64,000 bases of DNA from Chitinophaga niastensis. Its GTDB lineage: Bacteria; Bacteroidota; Bacteroidia; Chitinophagales; Chitinophagaceae. Position 1 is the stretch's first letter, and each line of letters starts with the position of its first letter. The position numbers and the translations under genes are program-made. The DNA lies in the NCBI RefSeq assembly GCF_003014755.1, contig NZ_PYAW01000002.1:806001-870000 (forward strand). Direction: 5' to 3'. Of the stretch, positions 19,283 to 27,368 are shown in pieces. Under the pieces are notes generated by a model. It made no database searches. It was not told the origin of the DNA and was given only the letters and a program-made list of their open reading frames with translations.

Positions 19283-19954
19283 ATGGAAATTAAAGCCATT
19301 ATTACCGGCTGCACCGGTATGGTAGGTGAAGGTGTCCTGCATGAATGTTTACAACATCCGGATGTAAAGGAAATATTGGTAATTAACCGCAAACCGTGTG
19401 GCATAACGCATCCTAAGCTGAAAGAAATTATCCATAATAATTTTTACGACCTGTTGCCTGTTGCAACACAGCTGCATGGCTACAATGCAGGTTACTTTTG
19501 TTTGGGTGTATCATCAGTAGGTATGAAGGAAGATGCTTACGCACATGTAACATATGATCTCACCATGGAAGTGGCCAATACATTGGCAGCCTTGAATCCG
19601 GAGATGACTTTTTGTTATGTATCCGGTAGTGGTACAGATAGTACTGGGCGGGGCCGCAGCATGTGGGCAAGGGTAAAAGGTAAAACAGAAAATGGATTGC
19701 TGAAGTTGCCGTTCAGGGCGGTTTTTATGTTTCGTCCGGCATATATGCATCCTACCAAAGGCATGCAGCATACGCAAAAGTATTATAAGACATTGAGTTG
19801 GATGTATCCTTTTTTTCGTAAATTTTTTCCGCAGTATGTATCTACATTAGCAGAATTGGGACAAGCCATGATCAATGTTACCATATACGGATACCCTAAA
19901 AAAGTATTGGAAGTGAAGGATATAGTGGCCGCGGCAGCCATAACAGGAAAATAA
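19283..19954 (+). CDS. Atypical SDR / NAD(P)-binding Rossmann-fold protein
   Basis: This 223-residue cytosolic protein begins with a dinucleotide-binding turn (TGCTGMVGEG at about residues 8-17) and a beta-strand ending in NRK, which suggests NADP preference. It resembles the HTATIP2/TIP30-like atypical short-chain dehydrogenases (NAD(P)H-binding family). The usual YxxxK active site is not obvious, although a YVSGSGTD segment near residue 112 sits where such proteins bind the nicotinamide. Activity is therefore uncertain. The sulfatase gene starts 5 nt after its stop, so the two form an operon, but no biochemical link between them is clear. Confidence 0.78.
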   Translation: MEIKAIITGCTGMVGEGVLHECLQHPDVKEILVINRKPCGITHPKLKEIIHNNFYDLLPVATQLHGYNAGYFCLGVSSVGMKEDAYAHVTYDLTMEVANTLAALNPEMTFCYVSGSGTDSTGRGRSMWARVKGKTENGLLKLPFRAVFMFRPAYMHPTKGMQHTQKYYKTLSWMYPFFRKFFPQYVSTLAELGQAMINVTIYGYPKKVLEVKDIVAAAAITGK

Positions 19955-19959
19955 GAACA

Positions 19960-21510
19960 ATGAACATAAAAAGATTTTTAGTCCACGGTATTTGCTGCAT
20001 CAGCATCAGCAGCTACGCGCAGTTTAAAGACCCGCGTCCGGTGAAACCGCTCCCCAACATTATTGTATTCCTGGTAGATGATATGGGTTGGGAAGATACT
20101 TCCGTACCCTTCTGGAACCAGCTAACGGTATTGAATAAACGTTATCGTACACCCAATATGGAACGCCTGGCCAGTGAGGGAATGAAGTTTACCAATGCAT
20201 ACGCTACACCTGTTTGTACGCCTTCACGGGTGAGTATGATCACCGGTATGAATGCGGCACATCATGGTGTCACCAACTGGACTTCCCCCCGTAAAGATAT
20301 TCCTGCTGATGCGCCGGATGATGAGCTGGGAGCAGCTCCCTGGATGATTAATGGATTGAGCCCGGTGCAGGGAATAGCCAACACCGTGTATGCTACGCCG
20401 TTACCTTCCCTGTTAAAGGCGGCCGGTTATTATACCATTCATGCGGGTAAAGCACATTGGGGCGCTATGGGCACTCCGGGAGCAAATCCATATAATATGG
20501 GCTTCCTGGTAAATATTGCCGGTCATGCTGCCGGCCACCCGCAAAGCTATTTATCAGAAGAAAATTATGGTAATATGCCCGGAAAGGCCACGGCACAAGC
20601 GGTGCCGGACCTGGAAGAGTATTACGGCAGCGGTATTTTCCTCACGGAAGCACTTACACGCGAAGCCCTCAAAGCATTGGAAGAACCTATACGTCGTCAT
20701 CAGCCATTTTATTTATACCTCGCGCATTATGCGGTGCATGCCCCCCTGCAGGCCGATAAAAACTACTATCAACGATACCTCGCTATGGGGCTGGATACAG
20801 CGGAGGCACAATATGCCAGCATGATTGAAGGCATGGATAAAAGTTTGGGTGAAGTGATGGATTATCTTCACACACAAAAGATTGACGGTAATACTATCAT
20901 TATGTTCATGAGTGATAACGGCGGTTTAAGTCTGGCGCCTCCCCGTGGCGGCCGGCCACATACCCAGAACCTGCCGCTGCGTGCCGGCAAAGGCTCCGTA
21001 TATGAAGGTGGTATCCGCGAGCCCATGCTGGTAAAATGGCCTGGCGTAACCCAGGCCGGTAGCGTAACAGACCAACCCATTATCATTGAAGATTATTTTC
21101 CTGCTATCCTGGAGATGGCCGGTATAAAACTATATGATGCTGTGCAAACCGTGGATGGTAAAAGTTTTGTGCCCCTGTTAAAACAACCGGCACGCGTAGA
21201 TAGTACCCGTAGCTTTGTTTGGCACTATCCCAATAAATGGATACCTGATGATGGCCCGGGCATTAATTACAAAAGCGCTTTGCGGCAAGGCCGCTGGAAG
21301 GTGGTATATGATCAGCGATCCGGTGCTGCGGAGCTATATGATCTGCAAACAGATATTGGTGAACAAAAGGATCTGGCCAGGCGGGAGCCGCAAAAAGTGA
21401 AGGCACTGCTCGCCTTGCTTTCGCAACAACTACAGCAGTGGCATGCGCCTATGCCGGTGATAAAGGCAACAGGAAAGCCGTTGCCATGGCCTGGTGCAGG
21501 AGGACTATAA
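19960..21510 (+). CDS. Sulfatase (family S1, formylglycine-dependent)
   Basis: This is an exported sulfate-ester hydrolase of 516 residues with a signal peptide (ISISSYAQ). The calcium-binding Asp pair lies at residues 40-41 (LVDDMGW). The activation motif CTPSR at 86-90 places Cys86 as the residue converted to formylglycine. Later sulfatase elements include HAGKAHWG, DNGGLSLA near residue 315 and the C-terminal GRWKVVYD. Arylsulfatase and glycan exo-sulfatase subfamilies cannot be separated by eye. No sulfatase-maturing enzyme is encoded nearby. Bacteroidota commonly use such enzymes on sulfated glycans, and GH89 at 3.9 kb could act on related chains, but that link is inference. Confidence 0.92.
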   Translation: MNIKRFLVHGICCISISSYAQFKDPRPVKPLPNIIVFLVDDMGWEDTSVPFWNQLTVLNKRYRTPNMERLASEGMKFTNAYATPVCTPSRVSMITGMNAAHHGVTNWTSPRKDIPADAPDDELGAAPWMINGLSPVQGIANTVYATPLPSLLKAAGYYTIHAGKAHWGAMGTPGANPYNMGFLVNIAGHAAGHPQSYLSEENYGNMPGKATAQAVPDLEEYYGSGIFLTEALTREALKALEEPIRRHQPFYLYLAHYAVHAPLQADKNYYQRYLAMGLDTAEAQYASMIEGMDKSLGEVMDYLHTQKIDGNTIIMFMSDNGGLSLAPPRGGRPHTQNLPLRAGKGSVYEGGIREPMLVKWPGVTQAGSVTDQPIIIEDYFPAILEMAGIKLYDAVQTVDGKSFVPLLKQPARVDSTRSFVWHYPNKWIPDDGPGINYKSALRQGRWKVVYDQRSGAAELYDLQTDIGEQKDLARREPQKVKALLALLSQQLQQWHAPMPVIKATGKPLPWPGAGGL

Positions 21511-21562
21511 ATTTACTGGTAACCTGGGGGATAGCACTATACTTTGAATACATTGCAACACT

Positions 21563-21570
21563 TATCTTTG
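21563..21570 (+). promoter_or_regulatory. -7 promoter box between the sulfatase and NUDIX regulator genes
   Basis: TATCTTTG matches TAnnTTTG; a TTG at 21544-21546 lies 16 nt upstream, slightly short of the usual spacing. It points towards the NUDIX regulator gene, but a strong terminator lies about 70 nt downstream of the expected start. The transcript is therefore either a short RNA or an attenuated leader. Confidence 0.4.
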
Positions 21571-21642
21571 TTACTCGTTACTTAACAGTGTAACAGTTGT
21601 AGGTTATCAGAAGACTGGAATAATCCTATCCCGGGTCCAAAT

Positions 21643-21680
21643 AAAAAAATGCGGTGCTATTGGCGCCGCATTTTTTGTTT
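21643..21680 (+). terminator. Intrinsic terminator upstream of the NUDIX regulator gene
   Basis: An A-rich left arm ending GCGGTGC (to 21657) pairs with GCGCCGC (from 21663) and its T-rich tail through a 5-nt loop, with one T-G wobble. It lies 133 nt after the sulfatase stop and 92 nt before the next gene. Confidence 0.85.
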
Positions 21681-21771
21681 TTAGAACAGATTACACCTGC
21701 ACACCTGCAGAAAAAAATTAGGTCATCCCCTGAAAAATTAGTTACTTCACGTTAAATTGACGCAATCAAAT

Positions 21772-22458
21772 ATGAAGCGCTTTCACGAATATAAAAATCC
21801 CTCTCTGGCAGTAGATCTGGTGGTATTTGGTTATCACAATAATACCTTGTCTGTGCTGCTGCTAAACAGGAAGGAAGCGCCTTTCAGGGATTGCTGGACA
21901 CTGCCCGGAGGTTTCCTGCAAATGGAAGAAACCTTCCTGTATACCTGCTCCCGCATCCTGCAAACAAAGCTGGGCATGGATGGCGTTTTCCTGGAGCAAT
22001 TATATTCTTTTGATGACCCGGACAGAGATCCCCGTGGCCGCGTAATTGCAGTAGGGTACTATGCGCTGATTAATCCCGCTAAATTTCAGGTGGTAGCCGG
22101 TAGCATGGCTAACGATGTGAAGTGGTTCAATGTAAGAAAACTGCCCGTGCTGGGCTTCGATCACAAACAAATCTTCCAACAGGCATTACAACGCCTGAAA
22201 TCAAAAATACTGTACTATCCGGTAGGCTTCGAATTGCTGGACGACCTGTTTACTATCACAGAGCTGCATGAATTATATGAATGCATCCTGCATACCACCA
22301 TCGACCGGAGAAATTTCAGGAGAAAAATACTCGATGCGGAATACGTAATTAATACCGGCATGAAGCGGGAAGGATTGAAGAACAGGCATCCGGAACTATA
22401 CAAGTTTAACAAACAATTGAAGAAAAATAACTTTCAGATTAATATCTCCACTGAATAA
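21772..22458 (+). CDS. NrtR-like transcriptional regulator (NUDIX-like domain plus winged helix)
   Basis: The 228-residue protein has a NUDIX-type domain (about residues 10-135) followed by a C-terminal winged helix (about 155-225), the layout of NrtR/AraR-type repressors. The NUDIX box is degenerate. After PGGFLQMEE the catalytic RExxEE segment is replaced by SRILQTKLG, so hydrolase activity should be lost and the domain should act as a ligand sensor (ADP-ribose or NAD-related in NrtR, sugars in the Bacteroidota AraR group). I start at the ATG at 21772 and not the in-frame TTG at 21757. It is followed after 8 nt by an oxygenase gene and then an overlapping phosphatase gene, so it may regulate its own operon. 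Confidence 0.85.
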   Translation: MKRFHEYKNPSLAVDLVVFGYHNNTLSVLLLNRKEAPFRDCWTLPGGFLQMEETFLYTCSRILQTKLGMDGVFLEQLYSFDDPDRDPRGRVIAVGYYALINPAKFQVVAGSMANDVKWFNVRKLPVLGFDHKQIFQQALQRLKSKILYYPVGFELLDDLFTITELHELYECILHTTIDRRNFRRKILDAEYVINTGMKREGLKNRHPELYKFNKQLKKNNFQINISTE

Positions 22459-22466
22459 TATGTACT

Positions 22467-23042
22467 ATGGAAAAATACCTGTATTCCCCCGGAATTTTTA
22501 CCCTGAAAAATTTCCTCTCTCCGCAGGAATGTGTGGCGCTCATCGGAAAAAGTGAAGCCATGGGATATGAAGAAGCCACAGTAGACGTGGGTTCCGGCGT
22601 GCAACGTATGATCAAAGGTGTACGAAATAATGAAAGGGTATTGTATAAGGAGGAAGCATATGCTACCTTTATCTGGGATCGCCTGAAAAATTTTGCACCG
22701 GAAGGAGCAGATAACCGGGTAGCCATTGGTGTAAATGAGTTATTCCGCTTTTATAAATATAGTCCGGGTCAGCGTTTTAAAATGCACAGGGACGGCAGTT
22801 TTGAGCGGAATCAATTTGAAGCCAGTCAATATACTTTTATGATTTATCTGAATGAAACGTATACCGGTGGTGAAACACTGTTTGCCTCCGGTGAGGTGAT
22901 TCGTCCGGAAACCGGTACGGCATTGATTTTTCATCATCCGTTACGACATGAAGGAACATTGCTGACAGCTGGTGTGAAGTACGTGCTCAGAACAGATATA
23001 ATGTACAAACAAATTAACACATGTCCGCAACCTACGTCATAG
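22467..23042 (+). CDS. 2-oxoglutarate/Fe(II)-dependent oxygenase (prolyl-4-hydroxylase-like)
   Basis: The 191-residue cytosolic protein has the jelly-roll iron-binding triad His107-x-Asp109 (KMHRDG) and His161 (RHEG). Arg175 (KYVLRTD) is placed to bind the 2-oxoglutarate carboxylate. The segment YLNETYTGGETLF is typical of the prolyl-4-hydroxylase-like group, which includes hydroxylases of proteins as well as of small molecules. The substrate cannot be inferred. The gene lies 8 nt after the NrtR-like regulator and its 3' end overlaps the phosphatase gene by 22 nt, so coupled expression is likely. Confidence 0.85.
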   Translation: MEKYLYSPGIFTLKNFLSPQECVALIGKSEAMGYEEATVDVGSGVQRMIKGVRNNERVLYKEEAYATFIWDRLKNFAPEGADNRVAIGVNELFRFYKYSPGQRFKMHRDGSFERNQFEASQYTFMIYLNETYTGGETLFASGEVIRPETGTALIFHHPLRHEGTLLTAGVKYVLRTDIMYKQINTCPQPTS

Positions 23043-23752
23043 GTGATATACACGGTGCGCTGAAAGCCTTGCAGCAACTGATAAAGAGAATTGCGCCGGC
23101 AAAAGAAGATACGTTTATTTTTTTAGGCGACTATGTAGATGGTTGGTCCGAATCAGCCGGAGTGGTTGCTTACCTGATGGAACTGGAACAGCAACATCGC
23201 TGTATTTTTATGAAAGGCAATCATGATGCCTGGTGCGAGTTGTGGCTAAAAGGCATTTCACCGGGTGAGCTATGGCTGAAGCAGGGCGGATCCGCTACCG
23301 TTAAAAGTTATGAAGCGCTGTCAAAGGAACAAAAGCAGGTACATCTTGCTTTTTATAACAGGCTGCTGAATTTTTATGAAGATGGACAACAACGGCTCTT
23401 TATACATGGAGGATTTACCTCTCTCCGCGGACCTGCCAATGATCGTTATGAAGGCAGCTGGTATTGGGACAGAACCCTTTGGGAGTTGGCCCTGGCTACA
23501 GATAAGCGACTACATAAAAATTCCGTTTATTATCCTGAGCGGTTATTATTGTATGAAGAAATCTTTATCGGACATACCCCCACTATTTTTTACAATGAAT
23601 TTATGCCGATGAAAGCCATGAATGTAAATAATATAGATACAGGTGCCGCCTATACCGGCAAGATCTCCGCCATGAACATTAACACAAAAAAAGTATGGCA
23701 AAGCGATACGGTACAATCATTATATCCAAATGAAAAAGGCCGGAACATATAG
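23021..23752 (+). CDS. PPP-type metallophosphoesterase (Ser/Thr phosphatase-like)
   Basis: This 243-residue enzyme carries the full metal-binding set of the PPP family: GDIHG (residues 8-12), GDYVD (36-40), GNHD (66-69), a His in FIHGG and a His in IGHTP. It is close in size and layout to lambda-phosphatase-like bacterial enzymes, which act on phosphoproteins or on nucleotides such as Ap4A. The substrate is unknown. Its ATG lies inside the end of the oxygenase gene (22-nt overlap), so it is the third gene of the NrtR-like operon. Confidence 0.87.
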   Translation: MSATYVIGDIHGALKALQQLIKRIAPAKEDTFIFLGDYVDGWSESAGVVAYLMELEQQHRCIFMKGNHDAWCELWLKGISPGELWLKQGGSATVKSYEALSKEQKQVHLAFYNRLLNFYEDGQQRLFIHGGFTSLRGPANDRYEGSWYWDRTLWELALATDKRLHKNSVYYPERLLLYEEIFIGHTPTIFYNEFMPMKAMNVNNIDTGAAYTGKISAMNINTKKVWQSDTVQSLYPNEKGRNI

Positions 23753-23780
23753 GTGTTACCCTTTACATTCCGGCACTTTA
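23732..23780 (-). terminator. Probable terminator of the minus-strand barrel gene
   Basis: Arms GCCGGAA (23739-23745) and TTCCGGC (23768-23774) enclose a 22-nt loop. On the minus strand the stem is followed by CTTTTTC, which fits termination of the gene ending at 23798. Part of it lies inside the phosphatase coding end. Confidence 0.5.
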
Positions 23781-23797
23781 ATTTATAGGATAATTAC

Positions 23798-26350
23798 TTA
23801 TTGAATCACTTCGGACATTCCCTGCATGCCCGCGCCCATATTCTTCCGCTTAAACAGGCCGGCATCTATTTTACCAAATCTGTAAGCAAAGTTCAGACGG
23901 ATCATTTGCGGATCACGTAAACGGCTGTAGTACTGTGTAAAATAAGGGCTCTCAGAATACTGATCCGTTTTACGGCTTCTGAAAATATCATTTACACTCA
24001 GTGTTACGGAAGCCGCATTATTTTTCAGGAAACTCTTCTTGATGGCTGCATCTACGCCATAGAAAGAAGCAATATAACCCTGAGAAGCGTTCTGCGACTG
24101 CTGCATCATCGGACCACCCTGTCCGCCTTTATTATCATTTACCGGTAAATTGGTTTTGGACTGATAAGTACCGGTTAATTGTATTTCAAAGCTGGCCGGC
24201 AGTTTGAAAGTACTGTTGGCCTTACCAAACCAGCTCCACATCGCGTCCTGCGACTGCCCCACACTGCTCGTATTAATCTTTGAATTATAAATATTCACGT
24301 TACCGGTAACTGTCCACCATTTAGTCAGTGTATTCATGGTCGTTAGTTCCGCACCTGTTGAGTAGCTGGAATTAGCGTTGATGTAAGTGTTTATCAGCAA
24401 TTCGCTGCCACTCACCGGATCTGTTTCCTTGGTGAGGTAACGGGTGATCAGGTTGTCGGTATGTTTATAGTAGATAGACGCCAGGAAGGTATTGTTGCCC
24501 TTAAACGTTTTCAGGTACGACATTTCCACGGACTGTGTAAACTCAGGCACCAGACCTGGATTACCTTTGGTGATATTGAGTTTATCAGTAGAATCTGTAA
24601 ACGGTATCAGCTGGAAAAAGTTAGGACGATTGATCCTGCGTGTATAACTTATCTGCAATTCCTGCTGCTGCTTCAGCTTCTGGCTTAAAAACAGGGAAGG
24701 GAATAAACTTACCGGGTAGCTGTTTTTAAAATGCTGTTTTAGATTGATCAGCTCACCGGTGTAGTCGGAGCTTTCTGCACGCAAACCTACTTTATAGCCA
24801 AAATTATGAATGGTATTGGATAAGCTGACATACGCCGCATATACGTTATCACTGTTTTTATAATTGTTGGAAGCAGCTGGTATCAACACATAGTCCTGTT
24901 TGCCGTGATCATATGTATAGTTATTAAAGTTGGTTTTGGTGTCGCGGATGGAAGCGCGCAAACCAGTTTCCAGCTTCAGTTTATTGGCAAATGGTTTCAC
25001 ATAATCCGTTTGAATGGTCATGAAGCTGATGGAGCCACCACCCAGGATTTGCTGCATGTCATTGCCAACAATGTTATTGTTGTTGTAGTGATTTGTATTG
25101 TAATGCGAATTGTTGTCGCTTTTTCCACCAAAGTAATTGAAATCGGCAGTGAGTTCTTCGCCTTCTTTAGGGAACAGGTGCTTCATACCAAGTACCAGGC
25201 CGTTGGCGTTGAACTTGTTGTTGGAAGAGGAAGTACGCTGACTGTAACCAGGGCGGTGACCTTCTTTATAAAGACTATCACTGTTGATGTCGATGATCTC
25301 CGTTGGATTCATTTCGCCATGTACTTTAATGCCGGCAATTGACAAAGTAGTACGGTTGGAAACAAAATAATCCAGTCCCAGTTTACCGAAAACAAAGCCG
25401 CCATTGGTTCTGTTGGCGTTATCCTGGTTGATGAGTGTAGGTGGATTGTCTGAAAAATTATTACGTTCAGTAGTCCCTGTAGTACGGCCTTTCATCTGGT
25501 TGCCCATTACGCTCGCCGTGATGTTTACCTTATCCTGGCGCAGGTTGAAGTCGGCGCCACCATTTAAGGCACCGCGTTTATCCACGCCAGCGCGGAGGTT
25601 ACCATTGTAGCCTGTCTTGCGGTTCTTTTTCAGCACAATGTTCAGGATACCGGCACTACCACCGGAAGCATCGTATTTAGCGGAAGGATTGGTAATTACT
25701 TCTACATTTTCGATCGCATCGGCGGGGATCTGTTCCAGCGTGAGGGTAGTAGGACGACCATCAATGTACAATTGCGGAGCACTGTTACGGAGTGTTACAT
25801 TTCCGTCGATGTCCACATTTACAGAAGGTACGTTTTTCATTACATCGAGGGCAGTACCACCGGCGCTCACGATATTTTTTTCCACATTGAATACCTTTTT
25901 ATCGATATCCATTTGCATGATAGGTTTGGTGCCGGCCACTGTAACGCCTTGCAGCTGTGTGGTGCTTACTGCGAGTTTGATGTTACCGAGGTCCTTGTCG
26001 AAAGGAGGAAATGAAACGGCCTGGTCATAGGTTTTATACCCGGTGGCCGTAATTCTCAGCTTCAGCGGTCCTCTGCCTGGTAGTTCTTCCAGGCTGAATT
26101 CGCCATTACCTTTGGTGAGCGCACCTTTCAGCAGTACTTCTTTCATTTTTTTAGCAACCGTATCCATGCGGTTTTGCAGGATGATAACGGAGGCATAGTT
26201 TACAGGTTTTCCGTCGGGGTCTATTACTTTCCCATAAATGTGCCCATTATTTCCCATTGGCATTCTGGGGCCACCCGCACCGGCAGGAGCCTGGGCCTGT
26301 GTACTCATTGAAAGCAAAAACAGGGTGATAAACAAGTAGATCTTTTGCAT
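23798..26350 (-). CDS. Outer-membrane beta-barrel protein with carboxypeptidase-like N-terminal domain
   Basis: The product has 850 residues, starting at the ATG at 26348-26350, which opens a good signal peptide (MQKIYLFITLFLLSMSTQAQ); an upstream in-frame start would add 15 residues and hide it. A Gly/Pro/Met-rich linker (about 22-35) leads to a carboxypeptidase regulatory-like beta-sandwich (about 38-125), then a plug-like domain (IDGRPTTLTLEQIPADAIENVEVI near residue 220) and a large barrel. This is the outer-membrane beta-barrel family of TonB-receptor relatives common in Bacteroidota and often paired with LytTR systems. It shares a 15-nt upstream motif with the kinase gene of the LytTR pair that follows. 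The substrate is unknown. The C-terminal tail is Met/Gly-rich (NMGAGMQGM). Confidence 0.85.
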   Translation of the reverse strand: MQKIYLFITLFLLSMSTQAQAPAGAGGPRMPMGNNGHIYGKVIDPDGKPVNYASVIILQNRMDTVAKKMKEVLLKGALTKGNGEFSLEELPGRGPLKLRITATGYKTYDQAVSFPPFDKDLGNIKLAVSTTQLQGVTVAGTKPIMQMDIDKKVFNVEKNIVSAGGTALDVMKNVPSVNVDIDGNVTLRNSAPQLYIDGRPTTLTLEQIPADAIENVEVITNPSAKYDASGGSAGILNIVLKKNRKTGYNGNLRAGVDKRGALNGGADFNLRQDKVNITASVMGNQMKGRTTGTTERNNFSDNPPTLINQDNANRTNGGFVFGKLGLDYFVSNRTTLSIAGIKVHGEMNPTEIIDINSDSLYKEGHRPGYSQRTSSSNNKFNANGLVLGMKHLFPKEGEELTADFNYFGGKSDNNSHYNTNHYNNNNIVGNDMQQILGGGSISFMTIQTDYVKPFANKLKLETGLRASIRDTKTNFNNYTYDHGKQDYVLIPAASNNYKNSDNVYAAYVSLSNTIHNFGYKVGLRAESSDYTGELINLKQHFKNSYPVSLFPSLFLSQKLKQQQELQISYTRRINRPNFFQLIPFTDSTDKLNITKGNPGLVPEFTQSVEMSYLKTFKGNNTFLASIYYKHTDNLITRYLTKETDPVSGSELLINTYINANSSYSTGAELTTMNTLTKWWTVTGNVNIYNSKINTSSVGQSQDAMWSWFGKANSTFKLPASFEIQLTGTYQSKTNLPVNDNKGGQGGPMMQQSQNASQGYIASFYGVDAAIKKSFLKNNAASVTLSVNDIFRSRKTDQYSESPYFTQYYSRLRDPQMIRLNFAYRFGKIDAGLFKRKNMGAGMQGMSEVIQ

Positions 26351-26372
26351 TTTATTATAAATTCTGATGATG

Positions 26373-26380
26373 CAAAAGTA
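26373..26380 (-). promoter_or_regulatory. -7 promoter box of the barrel gene
   Basis: On the minus strand this reads TACTTTTG, a consensus -7 box, 22 nt before the chosen start codon. It supports the start at 26350 over the upstream alternative at 26395, which would begin ahead of the promoter box. Confidence 0.55.
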
Positions 26381-26423
26381 TGAAGTGATACGCACTCTTT
26401 TCAGGAAATGAGATGAGCGGGTA

Positions 26424-26438
26424 AAATGTTGCTACGAA
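26424..26438 (-). promoter_or_regulatory. Candidate LytTR-type operator half-site upstream of the barrel gene
   Basis: The 15-mer AAATGTTGCTACGAA (plus strand) differs by one base from the 15-mer at 28443-28457 ahead of the kinase gene. Both lie in the same orientation relative to their minus-strand genes. It sits about 45-60 nt upstream of the -7 box. That LytTR binds here is inference. Confidence 0.45.
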
Positions 26439-26461
26439 AGGTGAGGAGCAGCAAGCTGCTG

Positions 26462-26654
26462 AAATTTTCTTTCTCCCGATTAGACTGATTATGCTGATTA
26501 CCATGATTTTCTTTTTTTATTTTGAAAGATTTAAAAAGATTAGCGAAGATCAGAGCGGATATTATACGCTTTGATCTTCGCTAATCTTTTTATAATCAAA
26601 AAAATAAAATCATGGTAATCAGCATAATCAGTCTAATCGGGAGAAAGAAAATTT
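26462..26654. repeat. 193-bp nested palindromic element
   Basis: Two perfect 49-nt outer arms (26462-26510 and 26606-26654) enclose a second perfect 20-nt pair (26533-26552 and 26572-26591) whose core is GCGAAGATC. The right arm ends 6 nt from the stop codon of the LytTR gene (26661). No ORF or transposase is inside. It resembles a non-autonomous or REP-like palindrome, and as RNA would form a very long hairpin. Its core recurs in the elements at 36.5 and 58.6 kb. Confidence 0.9.
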
Positions 26655-26660
26655 GCTCTA

Positions 26661-27368
26661 TTACCCTGATTTTCCGGCAATAGTGTACAATGCCTCCCGG
26701 TAAGTATCTCCCACAGGGAGTTCCTGCTCGTCCAGGAAAACGCTGTTTTTCCGGATGGAGGTGATAGCGGCTACGGATATAATGTAGGATTTGTGAATGC
26801 GGATGAACTTTGCGGGTGGCAATTGTTCTTCCAGTCCTTTGATGCTCATTCTGGTAATAATGGGTCTGGTAGTGCTTTTGAGGTGTATTTTGATATAATC
26901 TTTTAAGCCTTCTATCCAGATGATATCTGAGAACACCACTTTTAATAAACTGTAATCTACGTTTACGAAGAAAAAGTCGGCTTGTTCTTTGTTTGTTTTG
27001 CTGCTGCTTTTCAGCTGATGCAGCTCCTGAGCCTTGTTGCAGGCTTTTATGAAACGCTCCAGGGATACTGGTTTCACAAGATAATCTGTTACATCCAGGT
27101 TAAAACCGTCCAGTGCATATTTTTCATAGGCGGTAATCAGTATCACGAGCGGTTTGCTGGCCAGTGATTGGAGGAACTGAAGACCGGTAAGGCCCGGCAT
27201 TTGTATATCCAGGAAGATAAGATCCACTGTTTGTTGCCGTAATACTTCAATGGCCTCAAAAGCATTGTTGCATTTGCCAACCAGCTGCAGGTAGGGTACC
27301 TTGCTGATATTATCTTCCAGCAGATCCAGTGCTAATGGCTCATCATCTATGGCAATACACTTCATCAT
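26661..27368 (-). CDS. LytTR-family response regulator
   Basis: The 235-residue regulator has a receiver domain (about 1-115) with the DDE triplet (IDDEP), phospho-acceptor Asp in FLDIQMPG (about residue 55), the Thr in LITAYE and the Lys in LVKPVS. A LytTR DNA-binding domain covers about 130-232, with IIWIEGLKDYIKIHL and FIRIHKSYIIS, the two most conserved blocks of the family. The gene overlaps the stop of the sensor kinase gene, so they are co-translated. Likely targets are its own operon and the barrel gene, both of which carry the same motif upstream. A long palindrome abuts its 3' end. Confidence 0.92.
   Translation of the reverse strand: MMKCIAIDDEPLALDLLEDNISKVPYLQLVGKCNNAFEAIEVLRQQTVDLIFLDIQMPGLTGLQFLQSLASKPLVILITAYEKYALDGFNLDVTDYLVKPVSLERFIKACNKAQELHQLKSSSKTNKEQADFFFVNVDYSLLKVVFSDIIWIEGLKDYIKIHLKSTTRPIITRMSIKGLEEQLPPAKFIRIHKSYIISVAAITSIRKNSVFLDEQELPVGDTYREALYTIAGKSG

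Noticed and set aside
26462..26654. An insertion sequence or transposon.
   Set aside because: The 193-bp element has long palindromic arms but no ORF between them and no obvious target duplication; it is recorded as a repeat only.
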